Shown here in pieces: positions 50,094-59,811 of a stretch of 64,000 nucleotides of DNA. Origin of the DNA: Dryococelus australis (lineage: Eukaryota; Arthropoda; Insecta; Phasmatodea; Phasmatidae); the NCBI GenBank assembly GCA_029891345.1, contig CM056993.1, positions 110,896,123-110,960,122 on the forward strand. Reading direction: 5' to 3'. A model generated the notes under the pieces. That model did no database searches. It saw only the letters and a list, made by a program, of their open reading frames with translations, and was not told where the DNA came from. A program made the position numbers and the translations under genes. The first letter of the stretch is position 1, and each line of letters opens with the position of its first letter.

Positions 50094-50357
50094 ACCATGT
50101 TTTGGTGTGTATAGATTCTGTGAGTATATAGGCCACACTAGAGGTTTTTGATGAAAAATTGGGGTAATGAATATTTGAAGTATAGACCTCACTGAATTTT
50201 TGTATTCCTGTAAATATTGTTAGGTCTCATTGTGCTAGTGCAGAGACCAACCAGCACAGCAACAGCAAACTATGGCACCCTCAAACTAATTAGTTTGTGC
50301 ATGTGTCATTGCTGCAGATATCATCACACACACACAGCTGCTGCTGACTGTCTCATC

Positions 50358-50413
<56 letters not shown>

Positions 50414-50936
50414 ATGAGATAAAAGGGGGCATTCTAATAATACCCATAGACAACCCAGTCTTCATAGGCTTCCTCTCCTTCCCATTTCATGGAACAATGG
50501 TTCCAGTGTGCAGAGGGGAAAGGAACACACAGTTTGGAGGAGGGAGTGGAAGGGTGGTCGTGGAAGGGGGGGATGCCAAGCGAGAGGGAGAAAAAAAATA
50601 AAGGGAGTGAGTAAGCTGGGTGGGTAATGAGGAAGAATAAAGGAGAGGTGGAAAGGAGGGATGCTGAGTGAGAGGGAGAAGGAAAAAAGAGAAAGGGTGG
50701 CTGGCACTGGGCGACCCATAAGAATTTAAACATGAGTGATAAGCTATTCATTTGTTCTTTTTTTTTTTTTACTTCCTTAAAAACTAAGTTAAAACATTAA
50801 AATGTACTGTATGTTGACAAATTTCTAAACATGTTTTTGGGGGAAAATGTTTTAAAATGCAATTATCTTGTAAATAAGCCCCAGTTGTAGTCTTTTTTTT
50901 GTAGAAATGTGCACCCTATACACACCAAAATATGGT
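50094..50936. mobile_element. MITE with ACCATNTTTTGGTGTGTATA ends
   Basis: The left end ACCATGTTTTGGTGTGTATA and the right end in reverse ACCATATTTTGGTGTGTATA differ by one base over 20. AATT lies next to both ends. The interior holds the GA microsatellite at 50360-50412 and a G/A-rich segment (50500-50700). A fragment of the same terminus occurs at 44309 inside R1 copy 3. Confidence 0.75.
50360..50412. repeat. (GA)n microsatellite, about 26 units
   Basis: Uninterrupted GA dinucleotides inside the MITE. Confidence 0.97.
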
Positions 50937-51030
50937 AATTATGTAATTTATTAAAATCCATATCATTACTAGCACATTTAGCATTTATTCAAGAATTTCT
51001 CAAACAGACGCTCATTGAAACTTTATTATA

Positions 51031-51065
<35 letters not shown>

Positions 51066-52458
51066 AATAAGTTATTTAAAATTTATTTTTCTTTTCATTC
51101 AGGTAATAAACTATTGTATAACTAAAGTGAGGAACATTTACAGTCTAACTTAGACGAGCGTGTTTCTACATTGAGAACATAATAGTGACATGCACAATGA
51201 ATATCCTATTTTTATAGGTTAAATATATGTTGTAAAATGTGTGATTTAATATGGAATGTCACTGTAAAGTGTAAATACAGTGAATCAAACATGTGTCATA
51301 ATGTTTATAGTACACATTACATTTATCAAAACCACCAAGATAGCGTTGTGCGAGTGAATTGGCACAGTTCACAGATCACCAATGTTAAATGGAGAGGAGT
51401 TTTATGTCCGTATAAATGTTAACAAACTACAGTATAGCAATTTTCTCATGAATGTTGCAACACGAACCGCTGGTTATAAGTAGGTGTGTTGCCATCAAAC
51501 GGTAAAACCATATACAAAATATTTAGATTTTAGGTGGTCTTATAGAAAGCCTGTGGTGTTATGATTCAATTCACTGAAATGCCATAGTGTAAGACTTATT
51601 GTTAGATGGTTTTACTGCTGAGTCATACCAATGAAGACAAGCTCAGTAATGCAGGAGAATAATACCTACCCTCTCAGTTAGTAGACATTTCATGTATATA
51701 AATACCCTACAATTGAAAAATAATTATGAGGTAACCACAAAGTATTTTGTTGTAATTAATCTCACCAAATAGCTTATGTGGTGAAAAGTAAATACTGTAG
51801 TTTAATGCCATCTACAAAATTGTTATACTAAATTAAAATAGTTTTCTTTACACTATGAACATTGTTCAATTGCACTCCTCCTTTTTTAGTCACTTAACGG
51901 TACTTTTTTCCAGACTTTATCTCCACTTTTTCAGGTTTTTCTGTGCTGTGCCTGCGAATTCTGAGAATAGATGATATACTTATGCCTGCATATACAACTG
52001 CTCTTTCAGTTTATTTCTTTGTCGGCACATGCAAACATTTAGCCTTTGCTTCATCATTACATGCTAAAGTTATGTTTTTAACCATCTCTCGTTCTCTGCT
52101 GTGTATCACTTTTTAAGCTGGCCATGTTGCACCATTATGACCACGGTACGCACTACTGGAGAAACTGCAGATTTATGTTTTTAGAATGGGAATTTTAACA
52201 TCTGCGCCCAAGGCTGATAAGCCTGTTTCCCCTCCTCCTAGATTTCCCCTTCGCCCCTTCTCGTATCTCCGTACCTATTACCCCCACCGAAACAGCAATC
52301 ATGAGACTTGGAGCGGACAGTACTATTTACTATTGAGTTAATTTTCTTTTATTTTCATTTTTGGTAGTGTTTCCTTGGTAAATGCAGATAAAATTCTTGA
52401 TGATGTAAATGAGGAGTTTGTTGGTGAATTGAAGGTTGTGTATCGTCATGATGCGCAG
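50937..52458. other. Intron with AT microsatellite
   Basis: An AT repeat lies at 51024-51064. The rest is AT-rich, with a C/T-rich stretch at 52220-52290. Confidence 0.6.
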
Positions 52459-52621
52459 GTCGACCATTGAGGCTCTGGACAACAAGCTGCAACAGTGGAA
52501 CGAGTATGAAACAATGAAGGACCAGTGCATGTCATGGATACGAGACACTGACACCAAGCTGCATGCTGTTGACCTCAAGGCCACATTGCAGGAAAAGAAA
52601 CAGCAGCTGGATATGCTTAAG
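52459..52621 (+). CDS. Msp300: Rod exon 13: end of repeat 8, first half of repeat 9
   Basis: The acceptor is ATGCGCAG|GT and the donor is CTTAAG|GTTAGG (weak). The first base completes Lys (IK-STIEAL); ends on a full codon. Encodes LDNKLQQWNEYETMKDQCMS, WIRDTDTKLH and ATLQEKKQQLDMLK, the odd-repeat motif, with the intron at the same place as in exons 3 and 6. Confidence 0.9.
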
Positions 52622-53621
52622 GTTAGGAACTCTCAGTACCTACATGCTATTTGCTTCACAGTCATTTCGTACCTTTGTGCAGTGACGATGTCCATTAAAA
52701 AAAGAAAACACTGCAAAACTGCTTCTTCTCATTTGGCTGCACAAAGTGTTGCAGGTACCAGTAGGAAAGTGGGAGCTCTCATAATGGACAAAGCCCATAA
52801 GTGACAAAAATGGTACCCAGTTCAACTTAGCACAGCATGTGGTTACATATATTGACATTGAATTAAATGTGTTAGCTAAATATTAGTGAATAATGAATTT
52901 ATTTTTTTTCTATTTTATTTCATGAATATTAGTGTAAAAAAATAGAAAATAGTAAAATATTTCCTTATAATTTCTTAGGTTCATTTGACTCACACATGAA
53001 TAAAGTTATCAGGCCTACGGCAATGTTAATTTTTCATATGGTCGAAGAATACTCAATGTGCATATAAGTAGATCACAAGCAGGGTTTTCAAAAGTGCACA
53101 GTTTACTGTAAACAGCCTATACATGTCAGTAAGACCACACTACTATGGCACTGGGCAAAAAGCTTAATTTTATATCATATAAATTTTTATTTTGTGGTAT
53201 ATTAATCCTAAAGAATATCATTAGTTGAAATGGAAAAAAAACAAATTTAATATATAGTTCTTTTTAACATAATTTAATTTGTACCTGAAACAGCTATTAT
53301 GGGGATGTTCATTCAAACATATTGTAAAGAAAAACCTACAGTGGAACTACATCTCCATTGATGTGCATCCTAAAATTTTTAAAGATCAGCAAATGAAATT
53401 ATTTAGTTTATTTTATTCTGTAGTGTTATTTTATCACATCACATAATACTGTTTGTTGTAATATTTTATAGTGAAAATATCAGTAATATATAAATACTGT
53501 AGTAAATTTATATCGCAGACAAAACATTAGTAAACTAATTTAGAATTGAGGGTACTGTATTGAACACACTGAGAATGAAGTCATTGCAGTGTCTGAGCTG
53601 ATGAAAAAGTACTTGTTGCAG
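52622..53621. other. Intron, nothing recognised
   Basis: AT-rich 1.0-kb intron. Confidence 0.6.
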
Positions 53622-53771
53622 GCATTGCAAGGTGAAGTGCGTGCCAAAGAGCTGGAGATGGACTCTGTGACAGAGCGAGCACAGCAGTTGCACAAAGGAG
53701 TAATGAGCAGCCGCAGCTCCCAGATCTCTGAGCTTGGACTCAAGTACCAGCAAGTGTCTCACAAGGTCAAG
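53622..53771 (+). CDS. Msp300: Rod exon 14: second half of repeat 9 (50 codons)
   Basis: The acceptor is TTGTTGCAG|GC and the donor is GTCAAG|GTGAGT; phase 0 at both ends. Encodes ALQGEVRAKELEMDSVTERA, QQLHKGV and LGLKYQQVSHKVK. It directly follows DMLK of exon 13 and precedes DLNSRW of exon 15. Confidence 0.9.
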
Positions 53772-54360
53772 GTGAGTCACTCATCACACTCTTTGAAATT
53801 TCCTCCTGTGACATTTTTATTGCTGAATTTTTTGTAAAGAATTTTCTATCAGTAATACAAAATTATTTTTCTATGCAGTTGAGGGAATAAACATTTTTTG
53901 CATTTAGTATATTGGTATCTTATTGCATTCAGAGCTTCTAATACAGATGCTAAGTTAAATATTTTTCTTCACTTTACAGTATTTGATATGGTGGCAATTT
54001 ATGCATAAGAGTGTGGTTGTTTAGTTTAATGTATATACTGTAGTAATTTTGTTGTTCAAAACATTTACTGTGCCTTACAAGATTAACATTATCATACATA
54101 TACACTTCTAAACTTTTAAGAGATTTTCTATTTAGAGATTTAGATGTAATATGTGCTGCCATATTACAAGGAACGAGATGATACAAGCTAGGCAATGAAT
54201 TGAAGGTTTTTCTGTGTACAGCATAGTTGGAAGCATTATGGCAGTTGCATGAAAGGTGAACTAAGAATCAAGTCTATTAAAGGGCAGTGTAACAATTGTA
54301 GCAGAGAGAACTGAATAAAGACAATGAAAAATTAACTATGACGTGTGACACATACTGACA
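53772..54360. other. Intron start, nothing recognised
   Basis: AT-rich interval before the block at 54361. Confidence 0.5.
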
Positions 54361-55135
54361 CATATATTAAACACGGCTTCGCCTCATCTTCACGTGTCGT
54401 CATATCACCCCAAGTGGAGTTTGAACCTTGGACGAATTGCTACCAGCACGCCGCTTAGGCAAGGTCTTCACCTTTATGTCAGATGTCATGCCACCCCCCA
54501 TGTGTGATAGAAGCCTCCTAAGCAGTGCAGCACTGCCCCATAACTTGTGGGAGCGATACAATCCACATATGAGGAAAACTGCACTTCCAGTCTCCCCCGA
54601 TAGATAGGAGCCTTTGCCGTTAAGGGAGGAGCTCCGGCCTGAAGATACCTGACCGGCCGAAGGAAGCTGAAGAACCCGCAGCTGGCCATCCACATAGGCA
54701 AACGCACAGCCACCTCCTTGGCAGTTGATACTCAGCAGCTTGCTCCACCAACTTGTGTGCTGGAGCTCTCTGCTTATACTGCCTTCCTCACGAAGGACCA
54801 CAGCTACATACAAGACATTTTCTAGACCTTCAACGCCTGAGAAGTGTTCAGCCCCATTACACTCACTAACACTTTGGTAGTGACACCCGAGTCACTTCTG
54901 TACAACATAGAGTTAGTTAGGGTCAGTTGTTATTATAGCTACCTAGTCGCATCTGCTCTTGTCTAGTTTAGACTCAGGTACCCTTCACATGTGATGATTT
55001 CCGTAGTTTACTTCCGTTACAGTTCATTGTTATGTGCCCCATTTGCCTCAGCTCCTGGAGCATAACCGCATACCCAAACCCTCCTTTCTACCTTTCTCAA
55101 AAAAAAAAAAAAAAGACTAAGAATTGGAAAGGGTA
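54361..55135. other. GC-richer segment with a 137-codon minus-strand frame
   Basis: A minus-strand frame spans 54400-54813 and includes serine/glycine-rich segments (SAGQVSSGRSSSLNGKGSYL). I do not recognise it. Its composition matches blocks P1-P3, suggesting mobile-element origin rather than a host exon. A poly-A run (55100-55115) and the trinucleotide repeat follow. Confidence 0.3.
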
Positions 55136-55141
55136 CATAGT

Positions 55142-55187
<46 letters not shown>
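55142..55187. repeat. (ATC)15 microsatellite
   Basis: Uninterrupted ATC units. Confidence 0.97.
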
Positions 55188-55190
<3 letters not shown>

Positions 55191-55639
55191 CTTTCAATAG
55201 CAGAGCAGGTGTATTTTGTCAATGTGAGTGAGTTTTACCTTATTCAATATAATTGGGAAAAGGATACTACCAATATTTCAAGAGAAAACAGAAAATCTGA
55301 TTTAATTTGCTTTTACTATGATTCTCCAAAAATCAGTGAACCAACATTTTCCAGAATGTTCACCATATTCACAAGGATTATATAACACTACCACACTTAT
55401 AACATTTCCTTTACAAATAAGCTTTGCCAGTGTAAGTTTCTAATTCAAAGCTGAATTTAGATTTCTGCAATTGCTTAATTCTCCCTTAGGCACCTTCTTA
55501 TAAAACCACATAAAAAATATTTTGGTTTTCACCACACATTTTAAAAATATTTCTCTTACAAAATACATTGTATTAAAATACCAGTATTTTGCCCCATATC
55601 ACAGAATGGTAGCTATAATATTTATTACAATAATACTTG

Positions 55640-57020
55640 TTCCACTTTCAGTGAAAGAAACATTTATTCTCAGAACACAAATTTAAAACTTCTGTAAAAC
55701 AGGGTTTCTCTACCCTACACTTAAAAAAATACCACCAACTTATTCACCTCGCAGGGTGTTTTGATCATATCCAGTATTTTTCCACAATTTTAAAATTACG
55801 CTACTACACTTAAAATCATAGAGAACGTCCACTGGAGTGATGGGTCACGCAACTTCTAGCTTTCCTTTTTAAAATACTCCTGAGAAAACACTTAAAATTT
55901 CTCGCCCAACCCAGCACACTCTTCTACAACCACCACAACACACAAGTTTTTCGGGCTGAGGATATTCTTCCCACCTCTCCACTTTCCTGGTGGCTTGCCC
56001 TAAGACTTCCACACACACACTTTTCATGCTTTGCGAAGGAAGCCAGAGATATTGTCCCCATCATTACAATGTACAGGCTTGCACCCTTGATTCCACTCAA
56101 CTTAACACTCTCAAGATGGTGAAACAGTAGGAAACAGGGATATTCTCCCTACCATTAGGGTTTTTCCTTTCCTCCACACATACAATACATTTTCCACACA
56201 CCATCTCAACACACATTCACACACCACCCAAAACGTCCCTTTTTGACAGGCCTAAAACTCCACACAATCCCAAGTCCACGTCGTCTTCTTCCTCAACACT
56301 GCAAAAGTCACTGTCCAAATTCCCAACGCTGCACCCACTATTCCCCACTAAACTGTGTTGCAGGATCTCTCTACTCCTACTACTTCAACCTTGCTGCTGC
56401 GGTCCTTCATGTTCGGGCAAATAAAGTAATGTTAACATTTTCCTGCTTCACACTCAGGTATAAACCAGTACTTGTGTGCTCTCACTAACTTCACTTTCCA
56501 AAATTATTCATGTACCGTTTTCCTAAGTTCAAACCAAAATGCATATATGATGGGAAAGCCAACTCTCATTCCTTCTAGAGAAATATCAGAGGAGATGCCC
56601 GCACTGCTAGAAAACTGCCCATGGTCAATTATTCCAGCGAAACACGCAGTCTAAGTTCTCATTATAAGTCCTTACAGTATATCACCAAATTAACATCAAG
56701 CACAAGCGCGAGAAACAAAGTCCATTTATAACTTGTATTTTTCGTAAGTATTTTCCGTGATGCATAATCAGGCTAAGTCCCCACTTGCATTTTCCAGAGA
56801 CTAAGTCCAACACGGACATAGGAAAAATTCTTCAAAGTTCCCAACTGAGTAGAAAAATTTTAAGTCTTTTCTCTCCTCTTCAAAAACTAAGTCTACACAT
56901 CTACTTATAAAAAGGTCCCAACTCTTCTTTTTATCTGCTAAGTCTGAAACTTCCCTGACCTATCTGTTCACAGAGTTTCGTTGATACCATATTTTTTTTC
57001 CAAGTCCCAACTAGCAGATA
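55640..57020. other. G-poor segment with recurrent CTAAGTC motif
   Basis: The + strand is rich in C, A and T and poor in G for over 1.3 kb, unlike the rest of the intron. AAGTCC, CTAAGTC or close variants recur at about 56271, 56526, 56651, 56666, 56717, 56773, 56801, 56862, 56888, 56939 and 57001. No ORF or RNA fold is evident. It lies between the GC-richer segments at 54361 and 57060, so the three may form one insertion. Confidence 0.45.
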
Positions 57021-57059
57021 TACTTAACTTTTTGCAGAGTTTCCTTCTCGAGGTTCAAT

Positions 57060-58690
57060 CTCACGGTGGAACCCCTCACCCATGAGGTACTACCAGCTCA
57101 CCGGCTGGGGAGGATCTCCCAGAAGCTACTCAAGCACGCAGATATATACACCCCGATATCCCTACTCTCGGCCATCCCCTCTCCGAAGAGACCTCACTCC
57201 AGCGCCGTCTATACGACACCAGCGCTGCCTTTACAGAAAAATATTTGCACTGGCATGAATCTCGGCCACTAATCGTGGGCTATTTGCAAATAGTAGCCAC
57301 CTCCAGCAACCTGGTGCCCCGTGCTGCACTACAGGAAACATATCGGGGTCCGCCCAGGTATTTTCTCACTGAAAAGAGCATCCATAAACTATCTCCTCTT
57401 AAAATGTAACAGACGTCCCGTCACAGTTAGTTAGAGGTTAGTATGGGCCATCGTGTCTATTCCTCATGGGAATAAACACGTGATCTTACTTAACTTCTGA
57501 GTGTTCATTTCTAGGGTGACTGTGACTTTAATCCCAAGTAGACGTCGGCCCACCAAGAAAACACAGGAGATCATTTCATTGCAATTCTCTTTGCAGACCC
57601 TAGAGTAGGACAGACTGCGGGCTCCCTTAACCGGGTTCACGTATGTCTCAAACACATCCATTAGATGGCCACCCATACTGTGGAACAGGTATGGCAAGGT
57701 ACCTGGTGCATACATATGGTAGAGCCACAAATATTATTAATTCAATCCATGAGGCGGTTACTCAGTCAGCCCAACCAATTCACTCCATCCACCATGTTGT
57801 TATTTTCTCCAGAGGGATTGACAAGACTGGTTCTGGAGGTCTGGCCCCTTTTTGACCACACCCACATCGCTGTCAGGCATCCAGAGTGACCCACCGCTCC
57901 AACCATTGCGATGAACTTCACCAGTTGGTGTTATTGGGTCTGATTCTGGTTGGCTTGGCCTCAACTGGCTTTACACATTTCTAGGGATCTTTGTTGTCTG
58001 CTCTTCCTTAGTGTGGCAGATGTTAATTCCTACCTCTGTACCATACACCCATAGGAGTGGTACAAAGTGGAGACCGAAGAAGACAGCTACGGCCTCTGAG
58101 CCTAGCGTGAACTGCAACCCAGTGCAACTGCCCTTTGCAGTCTAACCCCATGGGAACGTGCTCAAGCCGCCCATCAACTGGAGAGGCTACACATCCCAGT
58201 TCCCCCCCAGCTCCCTCTTTCAGCCACCCCACAAAACCGTGGCGAGTCGCATCCTATCGTCGAGAGATTACACCAAGGACTTCCAACACTGCAGGACATT
58301 GACAACCCTTAGTTCACACCCAGCAAAGGCTCCAACCAGCACGGCTTGCCACAGCACCACCTTCGCTCAAGGACTGGGCATGAGTTCCAGCAGGCACCAG
58401 CAACATCGGCCGAGTCTGAAGCTACCCCAGCTCACGCTCAATGCAGGTAAACCAGTGGCTGTGTGTAAGCCAGTAGTGCGAATGATCATTAAGCCTACAC
58501 CAGACATTATGCCGTGCCGTCATGCCCCCCCCTCCCAGCTTTTATACCAGCCAGAGACCGGTTAGCAGCCTGTAAAGTCATACCAGTTTTATAGCTCGTG
58601 TCTGACAGACACATTTAAACCTTGCCCGACCATGATGTCTTCAGTCACCCGATGTCACGCATCATCTATTAAAATTTATGTTGGTAAACT
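57060..58690 (+). repeat. GC-richer block P3 with unclassified relic frame
   Basis: At 57310 TGGTGCCCCGTGC resembles a retroelement primer-binding site, and at 57405 TGTAACAGACGTCC resembles an LTR start, but no repeat pair confirms either. On the + strand, PWERAQAAHQLERL (58148-58189) and, in another frame, KPVVRMIIKPTPDIMPCR with QLLYQ (to about 58555) are collinear with P1 motifs. Stops and frameshifts show decay. The minus-strand frame 57464-57730 is unassigned. Confidence 0.4.
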
Positions 58691-58790
58691 GTTATAAAAC
58701 AACATGCAAATTGCCATGTATATGTCAGTATAAAATTAGAGGATTTTTTTTTCAGTGAACACTAGACACTTGTGTTGCTGTGTGTTTCAG

Positions 58791-58958
58791 GACCTGAATA
58801 GTCGGTGGCATCAGTATGTCACCAGCCACCAGGAGTTTGACAGTCATATCGAGGAGTGTACACAGTGGCTAGAGGACATCAGGAACAAGTTAACATACTG
58901 CTCCGACCTCAGCGCACCCTCTCAGAAAGATCTGGAAGGCAAACTGGAGACAATCCAG
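58791..58958 (+). CDS. Msp300: Rod exon 15: end of repeat 9, first half of repeat 10
   Basis: The acceptor is GTGTTTCAG|GA and the donor is ATCCAG|GTACAC; 56 codons, phase 0 at both ends. Encodes DLNSRWHQYVTSHQEF (His at residue 13, as in exons 9 and 11), CTQWLEDIRNKL and SQKDLEGKLETIQ. It ends mid-repeat, so the coding sequence continues beyond the window. An alternative CAG at 58755 would introduce out-of-phase sequence and is less likely. Confidence 0.92.
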
Positions 58959-59496
58959 GTACACCACCAACCTCTGTGTAGGTTTAGCACCAGTCCAGTA
59001 CACATGCAATTGATTTTAACGTGTTTGCTACCTTGTGTGTTATTCACACTGGACTTCTTAAGTTATTAGGTGATTAATATTACAAGGTAGTTAATACAAA
59101 TTAAAAGGTAAAATGTTTAAACAAAATTTGTGCGTGTACATCAGTATGAGGGTATTTCATTGTTGTTATTGACTTTGATGGCAGTACACACTAAGGCACC
59201 AATTTGAATGATGAGAAGGCTGGATTGGTGATATTTGCTCAGAATCTTTAAAGTGGTTTCATTGTATTAGGATCAAAATTGTAATCAAGGGGTTTGGAGC
59301 CCATAGTAGTCCTGTAGATTCTGATGCCTTTACCCTTCCTGAATTCCCCAAAATTTTACTTGTTCCTTTAATAGTCCACAATATAATAGGCTGTTCATGG
59401 TAAACTGAGCAATTTTTAAAGCCCTACTTGTCATCTACTCGTATGCACATCACATACCTATTCTTCCACCATTTGTAAAATATACTTTCGTCATGT
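58959..59496. other. Intron start, nothing recognised
   Basis: AT-rich interval between exon 15 and the BEL/Pao element. Confidence 0.6.
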
Positions 59497-59677
59497 TGTT
59501 TGGGCTTGAGAACAATGTAGACTGTATTATAATGAATAACATTTCGAGTTGCGACTTACCGACACAAAAACAAAGCAGAAACTGGTTTTGTAGATTCTGG
59601 CAACGCCGCTCCAGGTCAATGGTGCCACAATGTGGCAGGAAATTTAAACTAGTTCAAATGGATCCATGGCCCAAACA
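59497..59677 (-). repeat. 3' LTR of the BEL/Pao element
   Basis: Terminal TG...CA with an extended short inverted repeat TGTTTGGGC/GCCCAAACA. Its partner LTR is outside the window. Confidence 0.7.
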
Positions 59678-59811
59678 TTCCCGCCCATCTTGAAGGGTCC
59701 ACACTTCAACACTAATTAGTCCCGTTAACAGTACACAAAAAATATAAAACAGAACAATCAATATTTACACAAATAGGTTCTATATACACAGATGGATTTC
59801 TTGGTCTTGCA

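Larger units (their letters stand above)
3114..58958 (+). other. Msp300: Partial gene: nesprin-like (Msp300/SYNE1) spectrin-repeat rod, 15 internal exons
   Basis: Fifteen exons join with matching phases into 3116 nt of open frame, about 1038 residues. The product is entirely helical heptad sequence organised as about nine and a half spectrin repeats, with conserved tryptophans in helix A (for example LQQWSEYE and LQQWNEYE) and no other domain. Nesprins are giant outer-nuclear-membrane proteins that link actin (N-terminal CH domains) to the nuclear envelope (C-terminal KASH); this part would be the rod spacer. Assignment to the nesprin family comes from memory of motifs such as GTVESGQVNIRSQI and QELQK/QKQLWDRL-like helices, not from a search. 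A plakin/spectraplakin (Shot) or dystrophin rod is the alternative. Introns are 1842, 3386, 2554, 5394, 4352, 2271, 2340, 6938, 404, 5620, 7849, 3760, 1000 and 5019 bp. Both ends of the gene are outside the window. Confidence 0.75.

Noticed and set aside
52367..52434. Possible extra exon with a good acceptor (TTTTTGGTAG) and open frame ending AAG|GTTGTG
   Set aside because: Including it would leave phase 0 before an exon that needs phase 2, giving a stop immediately in exon 13. Direct joining of exons 12 and 13 gives a continuous spectrin helix.
54400..54813. 137-codon minus-strand frame as a host gene
   Set aside because: No ATG context, splice sites or known domain; a second frame is open over the same bases, and the composition matches the unclassified repeat blocks.
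57464..57730. 88-codon minus-strand frame as a functional small protein
   Set aside because: It reads opposite to the P3 relic frames, has no recognised domain and sits in decayed repeat sequence.
54330..58640. One large LTR retrotransposon spanning most of the last full intron
   Set aside because: CTGACACATA...TTAAAC near 54350 and CTGACAGACACATTTAAAC near 58597 are only loosely similar, and no long direct repeat was found. It remains possible but is not supported.
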